64,000 nucleotides of DNA from Spirochaetaceae bacterium (GTDB lineage: Bacteria > Spirochaetota > Spirochaetia > Treponematales > Treponemataceae): positions 55,547 to 119,546 of the forward strand of contig JAGBFB010000042.1 of NCBI GenBank assembly GCA_017936665.1, in the 5' to 3' direction. Positions 34,832-42,558 of the stretch are shown piece after piece (the stretch's first letter is position 1; every line of letters begins with the position of its first letter). The position numbers and the translations under genes were made by a program. The notes under the pieces were generated by a model, which had not been told where the DNA came from, searched no databases, and saw only the letters and a program-made list of their open reading frames with translations.

Positions 34832-35020
34832 ATGTTCAAACTAAAAAAATCAAAGCAAATTCAAGAAAATGAATCAGGTTTAGCAGCTGGTATCGAAGAA
34901 ACTCTTGATAAACTTGCTTACATTTTAACCGAAAAATGCTTTAACAAAGAAACTTGTACAAGAAAAAACAAAAAACACAACGAAGGTTGTTTAATGTTTT
35001 GTAAACGTATACAAAATTAA
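34832..35020 (+). CDS. Small cysteine-containing protein, function unknown
   Basis: The 62-residue product is Lys-rich at the start (MFKLKKSKQIQ). It has a predicted helix (ESGLAAGIEETLDKLAYILTEK) and four cysteines at residues 36, 42, 53 and 57 (C-x5-C-x10-C-x3-C), which could hold a metal or disulfides. The gene has a ribosome site (AAAGGAA), a possible -10 TATAAT at 34773-34778 and a terminator directly downstream, so it looks like a real single-gene unit on the opposite strand to its neighbours. I do not recognise the family. Confidence 0.6.
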   Translation: MFKLKKSKQIQENESGLAAGIEETLDKLAYILTEKCFNKETCTRKNKKHNEGCLMFCKRIQN

Positions 35021-35031
35021 AACTAATAAAT

Positions 35032-35068
35032 AGAGTAGAGGAGTTTTATCTTCTACTCTTATTTTTTT
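35032..35068 (+). terminator. Terminator of the small Cys gene
   Basis: AGAGTAGA pairs with TCTACTCT around an eleven-base loop and is followed by TTATTTTTTT. On the opposite strand the same hairpin would follow the partial copy of the winged-helix gene end at 35058-35086, so it may originally have served that gene too. Confidence 0.75.
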
Positions 35069-35086
35069 AGTTATCCATCAAAACAT
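35058..35086. repeat. Direct repeat copy 1 (left boundary of ATPase/nuclease cassette)
   Basis: These 29 bases are identical to 36872-36900. On the minus strand they spell the last codons of the winged-helix gene (...VLMDN then TAA) plus the following A/T tract, although here no gene precedes them. Bases on both sides differ between the two copies, so the identity is exactly 29 bp. Confidence 0.85.
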
Positions 35087-35149
35087 ACAATTCAAATAAT
35101 TATTTCATTGTCACATTATGTAAAAGTTTGCTTAGAAAATATATAAAAA

Positions 35150-35605
35150 CTATATATCTTCTTCTAAAAGAATGTTTTTTGCACAAAAACTATTTATATT
35201 TTTATTTAAACTAGACAATAATAATCTATAGGAATATGGATAATTTGCCTTTTTAGGAATTTCTCTTCCAACAACTCTACAAAAATATTTGTAATCACGT
35301 CCTAATTTTTCTTTGAAAAAATCTAAAGTAACTTTTAATTGTTTACAAGCAGTATTAAAATCAATACCTTTTAATTCTACAAGATATACATTTTTATTTT
35401 CTAAACATAAACCTTTATCACATTTCTTTGATTCTACAGATTTAATTAAATCTTTATCAATTTGAAAAGTAAATCCAATTTTTTTATTTATATTTTTTCC
35501 TACCCATTTTTTTCCTTTTTCTTCTAATACAAATCTATTTCTATTATCAGGTCCAAAAAGAATTGAATTTTCAAGAAGTTTTGGAACAATAAATTTATTC
35601 TGCAT
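35150..35605 (-). CDS. PD-(D/E)XK nuclease-like protein paired with an ATPase
   Basis: This 151-residue protein has a plausible PD-(D/E)XK core: Asp63 in KKCDKGLCLEN, then Glu77-x-Lys79 in NVYLVELKG. A following helix with conserved-type Gln89 (ACKQLKVTLDF) completes the pattern. It is thus a candidate metal-dependent nuclease. The start at 35605 follows GAAGAGG and overlaps the ATPase gene by 11 bases; earlier in-frame starts lack that spacing. It lacks HNH motifs, so it is not the PtuB type. A role as nuclease effector of the adjacent ATPase is inferred. Confidence 0.55.
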   Translation of the reverse strand: MQNKFIVPKLLENSILFGPDNRNRFVLEEKGKKWVGKNINKKIGFTFQIDKDLIKSVESKKCDKGLCLENKNVYLVELKGIDFNTACKQLKVTLDFFKEKLGRDYKYFCRVVGREIPKKANYPYSYRLLLSSLNKNINSFCAKNILLEEDI

Positions 35606-36857
35606 TAGAAACCTCTTCATTATATAAATCATCAAATTGTTGATTTAATAGGGTCGCACAATCATCTATAACAGTTGTATCTATAATTTGATTATCTCTG
35701 TCAAAAATATCAATTATACTTCCATTTTTACATAAATACGCACAACAGTTTTTTCCGTCAATTTTATAATTTTCTTCAATATTTTTTGAATTAATTTTTG
35801 AAGCATATAACAAATTATTAATTGTACTTAAAATAAAAGGTGAATGTGTTGTTATCAACAAAGAATTTCGTACATTTTCATTCATACAACTTATCAAAAC
35901 TTTTATAACTTCTATTTGTGAATTAGGATACAAATTCTGTTCTGGTTCTTCGACAATATTTGCAAAACAAATATTCAAAATTGAACTCAATTGTGACATT
36001 AATATTGTTTTATCACTTTCAGTGAAATCAGAACTTAATCCAATAGAAGCTGCTCGCTCAAATTTTTCAATAACTTCTTCTGCTTTATCTGAAAAAATTT
36101 CAGAAAAATGAGATTGTATTAATTTTTTGGCATATTCTTTATCTTTTGGACTAAAATTTTTAATTTTATTAAAAAAATCCTCAGTAACTTTTTTTGATAA
36201 ATAATCAGTTATTAGAAATAAAGGTGTAAAAGATTGAAGTCCACTAGATGAATCTGAAAGTTTAACAACCGAGTTGTTTTCTTCATCTTCAATAAACCCT
36301 GTTTTGATGGTTTTGTCATAAAAATAAGAAAATCCATTAAGAGGAAGTTTTTTCTTTGTTTTTCCTAGTGCTCGACTTGCTTTTGAAAATTCTTCATAGG
36401 TAGATTCTATAGTGTAAGGTAATCCTCCTATATCATCTACTTCATCTAAAACAGAAATAAAATTACGCTCTGATGGTATGTACATAATTTTCTTTCCTGC
36501 ATATTTATCAAAATCTTCATTTTTAGTGATAAAAAAAGAAGAATTTTTATATTCAAATGTTAAAAATCTTGTTTTACAACAAATATAGGTATCCATCAAG
36601 AAATAGTCATTTATTTTTTGATTTTTACATAATTTTATAAAGTCATCTGTTGTAAATTTTTCTAAGAGTCTTCTTTTTTGAATTATATCTTTTTCTAACC
36701 ATAAAAGTGTTGAAATTAGTTTTGCTATAGTACTTTTACCTGTACCTTGTTCTCCAATTATAACAGTACATCGTAATATACTAAAAAAATCATCTGTTTG
36801 TGGATTGTTATAACCTGTTTTTATAGGTCCAAAATTTTTAATACATAAATTTATCAT
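35595..36857 (-). CDS. OLD/AAA_21-like ATPase of a putative two-gene defence cassette
   Basis: The 420-residue protein opens like RecF/OLD ATPases (MINLCIKNFGPIK). The Walker A is GEQGTGKST (residues 35-43), and an ABC-type signature SDSSSGLQS lies at 201-209. The Walker B is IVEEPEQNLYP (301-311), with the Glu pair typical of this group, and the switch His338 is in LLITTHSPFIL. It overlaps the nuclease-like gene and starts 24 bases after the winged-helix gene. Two exact 29-bp repeats bracket the pair. I infer an anti-phage or anti-plasmid function by analogy to other ATPase/nuclease pairs. Confidence 0.75.
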   Translation of the reverse strand: MINLCIKNFGPIKTGYNNPQTDDFFSILRCTVIIGEQGTGKSTIAKLISTLLWLEKDIIQKRRLLEKFTTDDFIKLCKNQKINDYFLMDTYICCKTRFLTFEYKNSSFFITKNEDFDKYAGKKIMYIPSERNFISVLDEVDDIGGLPYTIESTYEEFSKASRALGKTKKKLPLNGFSYFYDKTIKTGFIEDEENNSVVKLSDSSSGLQSFTPLFLITDYLSKKVTEDFFNKIKNFSPKDKEYAKKLIQSHFSEIFSDKAEEVIEKFERAASIGLSSDFTESDKTILMSQLSSILNICFANIVEEPEQNLYPNSQIEVIKVLISCMNENVRNSLLITTHSPFILSTINNLLYASKINSKNIEENYKIDGKNCCAYLCKNGSIIDIFDRDNQIIDTTVIDDCATLLNQQFDDLYNEEVSNAE

Positions 36858-36871
36858 GATATACCTTAATA

Positions 36872-36900
36872 CTTATTTTTTTAGTTATCCATCAAAACAT
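36872..36900. repeat. Direct repeat copy 2 (right boundary of ATPase/nuclease cassette)
   Basis: This copy covers the true 3' end of the winged-helix gene (stop codon at 36881-36883) and the A/T tract after it. It is identical over 29 bases to 35058-35086. The 1.8 kb between the copies holds exactly the ATPase and nuclease-like genes. Confidence 0.85.
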
Positions 36901-37426
36901 CTATTACAGAAAACACATTCACATTATTTATTTCTAACAATCTTTTTTCAACTTCGCTTTCTGAAAGTAAATAAAGTGTATTTTTATCAATATTAATACC
37001 TTGGTCAATTTTTTTTATGTTAGAAAAAGTAAGATTATTTTTTTGGCAAGCGTATTCAAAAATAAAAGCTACATCATCTTCACCTAATAAAACAACATCT
37101 TTTACACCATTAGACTTTTTTTCTTCTATAAATTTTAAAATTAGTTCTTTGTAATCATAAACATTTTTTATAGTACGTTTTACATAGTTATAACTTCGTT
37201 TTGCAACTTCTTTTAATCCTTCAGAAGTTAAAACATACCTAATATTCCTAGCAGAAATTTTATGCATGTATAGCCAACCCTTATCCACAAAACGCTTTAA
37301 TATATTATTAGTCATACCTAACGACATATTTAACGCTTTGGAAATATCACGTTGACTTGCATCTGGTGAGGAAATTAATGTTTCATGTACATTTGACAAA
37401 ACTGTCAAATCTTTGGAGTTATTCAT
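36881..37426 (-). CDS. Winged-helix (MarR-like) transcriptional regulator
   Basis: The 181-residue protein has an N-terminal winged helix: LTVLSNVHETLISSPDASQRDISKALNMSLGMTNNILKRFVDKGWLYMHK, with the recognition helix in SLGMTNNILKRF and a wing at RNIRYVLTSEGLKEV. The C-terminal half (NGVKDVVLLGEDDVAFIFEYACQ) resembles a small Rossmann-like sensor. Such regulators are often found near polysaccharide loci, so it may control the pse/wz genes. It may alternatively control the adjacent cassette. Its 3' end is duplicated at 35058-35086. Confidence 0.8.
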   Translation of the reverse strand: MNNSKDLTVLSNVHETLISSPDASQRDISKALNMSLGMTNNILKRFVDKGWLYMHKISARNIRYVLTSEGLKEVAKRSYNYVKRTIKNVYDYKELILKFIEEKKSNGVKDVVLLGEDDVAFIFEYACQKNNLTFSNIKKIDQGINIDKNTLYLLSESEVEKRLLEINNVNVFSVIDVLMDN

Positions 37427-37515
37427 TGTAAAATTAGTAAAAGAAAAGAAATTTTAATACTGTAATAAAAATCACTTTATTTAACAGTAATCTTAACAGC
37501 TAAAAAAAGAGTAAA

Positions 37516-37632
37516 ATGGAAAGCAATAAAAAAAACTGTGGCCGAAACACACTAGAATATTTTATTACTAATTGTTCAACTTATGAACATACTAACATAC
37601 AATTAGTTACAATGCAAGAGAAAAATAATTAA
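37516..37632 (+). CDS. Possible 38-codon small ORF (unsupported)
   Basis: Within the 303-base gap between the regulator and the TPR gene, a 38-codon frame opens with ATG after AAGAG and reads MESNKKNCGRNTLEYFITNC and onward to EKNN. It has a protein-like composition but no recognisable family, and could be chance. Otherwise the gap holds only AT-rich DNA and the TPR gene promoter. Confidence 0.2.
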   Translation: MESNKKNCGRNTLEYFITNCSTYEHTNIQLVTMQEKNN

Positions 37633-37693
37633 ATTATTTCAATAATTGAAACTTTTAGTATTTATTGTAGTTTTTCGCATTTAATTACACCTA

Positions 37694-37721
37694 TTGACTA
37701 AATTAAAATCATAACTATACT
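37694..37721 (+). promoter_or_regulatory. Promoter of the TPR-glycosyltransferase-aminotransferase-glgA unit
   Basis: TTGACT (37694-37699) and TATACT (37716-37721) are 16 bases apart. The ATG at 37730 lies only eight bases after the -10 element, and there is no Shine-Dalgarno sequence, so the transcript may be leaderless or nearly so. Confidence 0.55.
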
Positions 37722-37729
37722 TATATTGT

Positions 37730-38518
37730 ATGAAATTACAAAAATTTAGGTTAATTATACTTCTATGTTTTATTTTATTCTCAGCAACCAATTTAACAGC
37801 ACAAGAAAAATTTGATGAATCTTATGTAGAATTTCGTACAGCTGTATACAATAGTACAAAATCTACAATAAACGAAATTTTATCTCTATACAGTAAAACT
37901 GTCTCTCTAATAGACAAAAAAAATCTTATTGAAAATTATATAAAAAATTCACAATGTGATTACCTAATGGGAATGTATCACATAGATATTTTAGAAAATG
38001 ATAAAGCAATTCAATATTTTGAAAAATCATTAGATTGGGCAAATAAAGCAATAGAAATTGAACCTACAGCTCAAGGGTATCTTGCTTATGCTGAAACATT
38101 AGCACAAATTTGTCCATTAAAGCCAACTTCATATCTTTTGGCTAATGCTTTAAAAGTTCCTTCAATTGCAAAAAAAGCGATAAAACTTGACAATAGGTTA
38201 GGAGCTGCACGATATTTAGTTTGTTGTGTAATTGTTTATGCACCAAAGCCTTTAAAAAATCTAAATAAAGGCGAAAAACGATTTAAAGAAATTCTAAAAA
38301 ATGATAGATTAGACGAAGAAGATTTGTTTAATGTTTATAAATCATTAGGATATATATATTATCAGCAAAAAGATTTTTTAGAGGCTGATAAATGGTTTGA
38401 TAAGGCTGCAAAGATTTATCCACATAATAAATTTTTGCTTAGTATGCAAAATAGGGAATACACAAAAGAATCTTTTGTTGATGTAGAACCTGTTATAGAT
38501 ACAATTTTGACGGAGTAA
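37730..38518 (+). CDS. Periplasmic TPR-repeat protein
   Basis: The 262-residue protein has a signal peptide (MKLQKFRLIILLCFILFSATNLTA) and helical repeats such as ILENDKAIQYFEKSLDWANKAIEIEP and YIYYQQKDFLEADKWFDKAAKIYPHNK that match the TPR pattern. It is likely a periplasmic scaffold; no catalytic motif is seen. It is the first gene of a four-gene plus-strand unit (8-base gap to the glycosyltransferase), which suggests an envelope role. No ribosome site precedes its ATG. Confidence 0.75.
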   Translation: MKLQKFRLIILLCFILFSATNLTAQEKFDESYVEFRTAVYNSTKSTINEILSLYSKTVSLIDKKNLIENYIKNSQCDYLMGMYHIDILENDKAIQYFEKSLDWANKAIEIEPTAQGYLAYAETLAQICPLKPTSYLLANALKVPSIAKKAIKLDNRLGAARYLVCCVIVYAPKPLKNLNKGEKRFKEILKNDRLDEEDLFNVYKSLGYIYYQQKDFLEADKWFDKAAKIYPHNKFLLSMQNREYTKESFVDVEPVIDTILTE

Positions 38519-38525
38519 ATTTTTT

Positions 38526-39674
38526 ATGGAAATATATTCATTAATTTTAATTATTGTGGGCGTTTATTTTTTTATTTTTTCTCTATTGAATATCTTGAAA
38601 ATAAAAAAAGATACAGTAAATTATGAACTAGAAAATCAACCTTTAGTTTCTGTCTTAATTCCTGCTAGAAATGAAGAAGATAATATAAAAAATTGTATAG
38701 AATCATTCTTAAATCAAACATACAAAAACTATGAAATTTTAGTATTAGATGATAATTCTACCGATAATACATACAAAATTGTAGAATCTTATACAAAAAA
38801 ATATCCTGGAAAAATTAAACTTTTTTCTGGAAAGCCACTGCCACCAACTTGGAGAGGAAAATCTTTTGCAATGCAACAATTAATAAACTATGCAAAAGGA
38901 GAATATTTCCTATTCACAGATGCTGACACAACTCATTCTAAAAATTCAATTTCTTTAATGATGTCAAACATAATTCATCATAAAGCAGATTTAGTTTCTG
39001 GATATATTGGTCAAAAAACAAAAACCTTTGGTGAAAAAATTACAATTCCTCTAATTTATCTTTTAACAGGACTAGTAATTCCTCTATGGATGAACCAAAG
39101 ATCAAAATTATCAATTTTTTCAACTGCAATTGGTCAATTTATCGGTGTAAAAGCTTCATCTTTTAAAGCCTTTGGTGGTTATGAAAAAGTAAAAAATTAT
39201 ACAACAGAAGATGTTTATCTTGCTCGAGAAATGAAAAAAGCAGGATTCAAAACTGTTTTTGTGGATTTCAAAGACGCAGCAGTATGTAGAATGTATACAA
39301 ATTATGATCAATCTGTAAGAGGAATTAGTAAGAATATCTTTGACTTTTTAGGAAAAAATTCATTTGTTATGGCTTTTGTAGTTCTTGCAATTTTTGTATT
39401 CCTTCTTTTACCAGCACCATTATGTTTGATACAACTATTTGAATTAAAATTAAATAATATACACTATTTAGATTTTTTTACTGTTTCATTATTGATTAAT
39501 ATTGTTTTATCAACTTTATCATGGTTAATGATTTTTATTACAAGAAGAATTTCTATTTATGTTGCATTTATTTATCCTTTAGTACATCTTAACTTGTTAT
39601 ATATTGCTTTAGTTTCTTGGATTAGAAGTGAACAAGGTAAAGGCTATGTATGGAAGGGTAGATTAGTTTCATAA
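38526..39674 (+). CDS. Membrane-bound GT2 glycosyltransferase
   Basis: The 382-residue protein has an N-terminal membrane helix and a GT-A domain with VSVLIPARNEEDNIKNCIESFLNQTYKNYEILVLDDNSTDNTYKIV, YFLFTDADTTHSKNS (DxD) and TTEDVYLAREMKKAGFKTVFVD (ED motif). Three or four C-terminal membrane helices follow. It resembles CrtQ/dolichol-type and hopanoid-associated GT2 enzymes that glycosylate lipids. Substrate unknown. GGAG precedes the start, and an aminotransferase follows by 28 bases. Confidence 0.82.
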   Translation: MEIYSLILIIVGVYFFIFSLLNILKIKKDTVNYELENQPLVSVLIPARNEEDNIKNCIESFLNQTYKNYEILVLDDNSTDNTYKIVESYTKKYPGKIKLFSGKPLPPTWRGKSFAMQQLINYAKGEYFLFTDADTTHSKNSISLMMSNIIHHKADLVSGYIGQKTKTFGEKITIPLIYLLTGLVIPLWMNQRSKLSIFSTAIGQFIGVKASSFKAFGGYEKVKNYTTEDVYLAREMKKAGFKTVFVDFKDAAVCRMYTNYDQSVRGISKNIFDFLGKNSFVMAFVVLAIFVFLLLPAPLCLIQLFELKLNNIHYLDFFTVSLLINIVLSTLSWLMIFITRRISIYVAFIYPLVHLNLLYIALVSWIRSEQGKGYVWKGRLVS

Positions 39675-39702
39675 AAATTATTTTTAAAACAGAGGTATAA
39701 AA

Positions 39703-40953
39703 ATGGCAATTGCTAAACACATTAAAGAACTAATGAATAGTAAAGGTTCTTCAGTTATTAGAAAAATGTTTGAAGAAGGAATTCAACTAAAAGCTAAATT
39801 TGGAGAAGATAAAGTTTACGATTTTAGTTTAGGCAATCCAGATATGCCTCCTCCAGAGAAAATTTATCAAGTTGTAAATGAAATTGCAAAAGATAATTCT
39901 AAAGATAGACATGCTTATATGCCAAATGCAGGTTATACAGAAACACGTAAAGCAATGGCAGATAAAGTTAATTTTGAACAAAATTTAACAGATGATAGTG
40001 CTTTAAATGAAAATCACGTTGTGATGTCAGTAGGTGCAGCAGGTGCATTAAACAGTGTTTTCAAAGCAATTTTAAATTCAGAAGATGAAGTAATTGTTCC
40101 TTGTCCTTTTTTTGCAGAATATCGAAGTTATGTTTCTAATTTTGGAGGAAATCTTATTCCTGTAAAAAGCAAAAAAGATTTTTCTTTGGATGTTGAAGCA
40201 ATTAAAAATGCCCTAACAAGTAAAACAACTGCTGTTTTGATAAATTCACCAAATAATCCATCAGGAAAGATTTATTCAGAATCAGATATTAAAGAATTAG
40301 CCTCTGTATTATATGAACACGGAAAAAATACAGGAATAACACCATATTTAATTTGCGATGAACCATACAGAGCAATTACATACAACGGAAAAAAAGTTAC
40401 TTCTGTTTTCCCTTTATATGATAATGCTGTTGTTGTAACTTCTTTTGCAAAAAATTTAAGTTTACCGGGAGAAAGAATTGGTTTTATTGCTGTAAATCCT
40501 AAATGCGAGGATGCAAAGGAATTTATCGCAGCTTGTACATATACAACAAGAACATTAGGTTATGTTAATGCTCCTGCTTTCTTTCAAAAAGTCGTAGCAA
40601 AATGCTGGAATGCTGATGTGGATTATTCTATGTACACCAATAGATGTAAAATGATTACAGAAGTTGTAAAAAATGCAGGCATTGAGTTTGTTGAACCAGA
40701 AGGTGCTTTTTATCTATTTTGTAAAGCTCCAATGCCAATTTTACAAGAAAATAAGCAATTTATCATAAACAATGGTGATGAAGAAATTTGTGATGAATTT
40801 GCATTTTGTGATCACCTAAAAAAATATAATATTTTATGTGCACCTGGTTCTGGTTTTGGTTGTCCAGGTTATTTTAGAATGGCATTTTGCGTTTCAGAAA
40901 ATACAATCAAAAATTGTGCTGAACCATTACAATTAGCAAAACAATCTTGGTAA
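39703..40953 (+). CDS. Class I/II pyridoxal-phosphate aminotransferase
   Basis: The 416-residue protein is a fold-I aminotransferase: FSLGNPDMPPPEKIY, YMPNAGYTETRKAMA, VMSVGAAGALNSVFKAILN, INSPNNPSGKIYSESDIKEL, LICDEPYRAI and TSFAKNLSLPGERIGFIA with the PLP-binding Lys in SFAKNLSLPGER. The closing PGSGFGCPGYFRMAFC binds the substrate carboxylate. It is probably an aspartate/alanine-type aminotransferase. The specificity cannot be assigned, and the linkage to glgA and the GT2 gene gives no clear clue. Confidence 0.88.
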   Translation: MAIAKHIKELMNSKGSSVIRKMFEEGIQLKAKFGEDKVYDFSLGNPDMPPPEKIYQVVNEIAKDNSKDRHAYMPNAGYTETRKAMADKVNFEQNLTDDSALNENHVVMSVGAAGALNSVFKAILNSEDEVIVPCPFFAEYRSYVSNFGGNLIPVKSKKDFSLDVEAIKNALTSKTTAVLINSPNNPSGKIYSESDIKELASVLYEHGKNTGITPYLICDEPYRAITYNGKKVTSVFPLYDNAVVVTSFAKNLSLPGERIGFIAVNPKCEDAKEFIAACTYTTRTLGYVNAPAFFQKVVAKCWNADVDYSMYTNRCKMITEVVKNAGIEFVEPEGAFYLFCKAPMPILQENKQFIINNGDEEICDEFAFCDHLKKYNILCAPGSGFGCPGYFRMAFCVSENTIKNCAEPLQLAKQSW

Positions 40954-40960
40954 GAATTGT

Positions 40961-42430
40961 ATGAATATCCTTATGATTTCTTCTGAGGCAATGCCTTTTG
41001 CAAGTACTGGTGGATTAGCAGATGCTGTAACATCTTTATCTTCTGCATTGATTGACAATGGTCATAATGTAAAAGTTTTACTGCCAAGATACTACGGAAT
41101 TTCTAGAGATATCCTAACTTTATTTGATGGTCAATTATGTTGTACAAACGAAATTGAAGATATTTTTGTTTCTGTTTATACAGCATCAATACAAACACAA
41201 AAAAACAACACACTTGAATTCTATTTTATTGATTACGAAAAATATTTTGGCAGAGATGGAATTTATGGTACTGTTGATAATCCTAACTATGATGATAATC
41301 CTCAAAGATTTTCATTATTATGTAATAGTGCATTTCAGCTTTGTAGAAAATTAAACTGGTATCCTGATATTATGCATTCTCATGATTGGCCAACTGCCCT
41401 TATACCAGTTATGTTAAAATTTAGTGAACGTAAAACTCCCGAATTCACTAAAACAAAATCCCTATTAACAATTCATAATTTAGGATATCAAGGAATTTAT
41501 AACAAACATTTATTTCCTGTTACTGGGATAGAGTGGAAATACTATTATTCTGCTGGTTTTGAAGATTATGATAATATGAACATTTTAAAAGCAGGAATTC
41601 AATGTGCAGATGCAATAACAACAGTAAGTCCATCTTATGCTAAAGAAATTTTAACACCACAATTTGGTTTTAGACTTGATTCTTTATTAAGATACAGAAA
41701 TGAAAATTTATATGGTATTCTAAATGGAATAGATACTTCAAAATGGAATCCAGAAATTGATACGTTAATAGCAAAAAATTATTCTAGAGAAAATATTTTT
41801 GATAAATACTATAACAAGACAGAATTACAAAAAAAGTTTGGATTAGAAGTAAATCCTGATATTCCTGTCATAGGAATTGTTTCTCGTTTTGTAGAACAAA
41901 AAGGTATTATTGAATTATTTGCACCTAGTTTTGGTTGTATAAGTGCAATTTGTGCAGATATGAAGGTTCAGTTTGTTGTCATGGGTTCAGGAGAACTATG
42001 GTGTGAAAAGGAAGTAAAAAGTCTTGAAGAAAAAATACCTAATCTAAAATCTTTTATAGGATATAATAAAGAATTAGACCATCTAATAGTTTCAGGTAGT
42101 GATTTTATGCTAATGCCTTCTAGATATGAACCTTGTGGTACAATTCAAATGTATTGTCAAACATACGGTACTTTACCTATAGCAAGAAATACCGGTGGAT
42201 TTTCTGACACGATAGAAAACTATAATGAACAAACGGGGGCAGGAACAGGCTTTTTATTCAATGATTTAACACCACAAAGTGTTTACGATACTGTAGGTTG
42301 GGCTGTTTTTGCTTGGTACAACAAATCCAATCATATAAAAAAAATGATAAAACGCGTTATGAACAAAGATTTTTCATGGAACAAATCTATTAAAGATTAT
42401 GAAAAAATTTATAAAACATTACTAAAATAG
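40961..42430 (+). CDS. glgA: Glycogen synthase-like GT5 enzyme with Ser at the usual Lys15
   Basis: The 489-residue protein has GlgA order and length: MNILMISSEAMPFASTGGLADAV, PDIMHSHDWPTALIPVML, GYQGIYNKHLFPVTG, YGILNGIDTSKWNPE, FVVMGSGE, MLMPSRYEPCGTIQMYCQTYGTLPIARNTGGFSDTI. It elongates alpha-1,4-glucan from ADP- or UDP-glucose. The family's KTGGL loop, whose Lys15 contacts the ADP-glucose in the E. coli enzyme, reads STGGL here (Ser15), which could change donor or activity. It begins eight bases after the aminotransferase and ends at a large hairpin. Confidence 0.88.
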   Translation: MNILMISSEAMPFASTGGLADAVTSLSSALIDNGHNVKVLLPRYYGISRDILTLFDGQLCCTNEIEDIFVSVYTASIQTQKNNTLEFYFIDYEKYFGRDGIYGTVDNPNYDDNPQRFSLLCNSAFQLCRKLNWYPDIMHSHDWPTALIPVMLKFSERKTPEFTKTKSLLTIHNLGYQGIYNKHLFPVTGIEWKYYYSAGFEDYDNMNILKAGIQCADAITTVSPSYAKEILTPQFGFRLDSLLRYRNENLYGILNGIDTSKWNPEIDTLIAKNYSRENIFDKYYNKTELQKKFGLEVNPDIPVIGIVSRFVEQKGIIELFAPSFGCISAICADMKVQFVVMGSGELWCEKEVKSLEEKIPNLKSFIGYNKELDHLIVSGSDFMLMPSRYEPCGTIQMYCQTYGTLPIARNTGGFSDTIENYNEQTGAGTGFLFNDLTPQSVYDTVGWAVFAWYNKSNHIKKMIKRVMNKDFSWNKSIKDYEKIYKTLLK

Positions 42431-42437
42431 ACAAAAA

Positions 42438-42515
42438 AAGGGACTTTCTAATTAGTACTGGTCATTGTAGATGCTGAAACAAATTCAGCATGACAGAACT
42501 TTTTAGACGTCCCTT
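42438..42515. terminator. Terminator with nested palindrome after glgA
   Basis: The outer arms AAGGGACTTCT-like and AGACGTCCCTT pair with one mismatch, and A- and T-rich ends flank them. The loop contains TGCTGAA/TTCAGCA and the GTCAT/ATGAC element related to the palindrome at 12942-12971. It sits between convergent glgA and p83/100 genes and can serve both. Confidence 0.75.
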
Positions 42516-42520
42516 ATCTA

Positions 42521-42548
42521 AATCTTGTCCAAAGCTTTGGACAAGATT
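42521..42548. repeat. Perfect 28-bp palindrome
   Basis: The half-site AATCTTGTCCAAAG is followed directly by its exact reverse complement, with no spacer. It lies between the glgA hairpin and the 3' end of the p83/100 gene. It may be the p83/100-side terminator or a second palindromic repeat unit; its lack of a loop is unusual. Confidence 0.7.
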
Positions 42549-42558
42549 AAAATATTTA

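Noticed and set aside
35150..36857. ATPase/nuclease pair as a Septu system
   Set aside because: Septu's second protein is an HNH nuclease; this small protein has no HNH motif and instead a possible D-ExK core.
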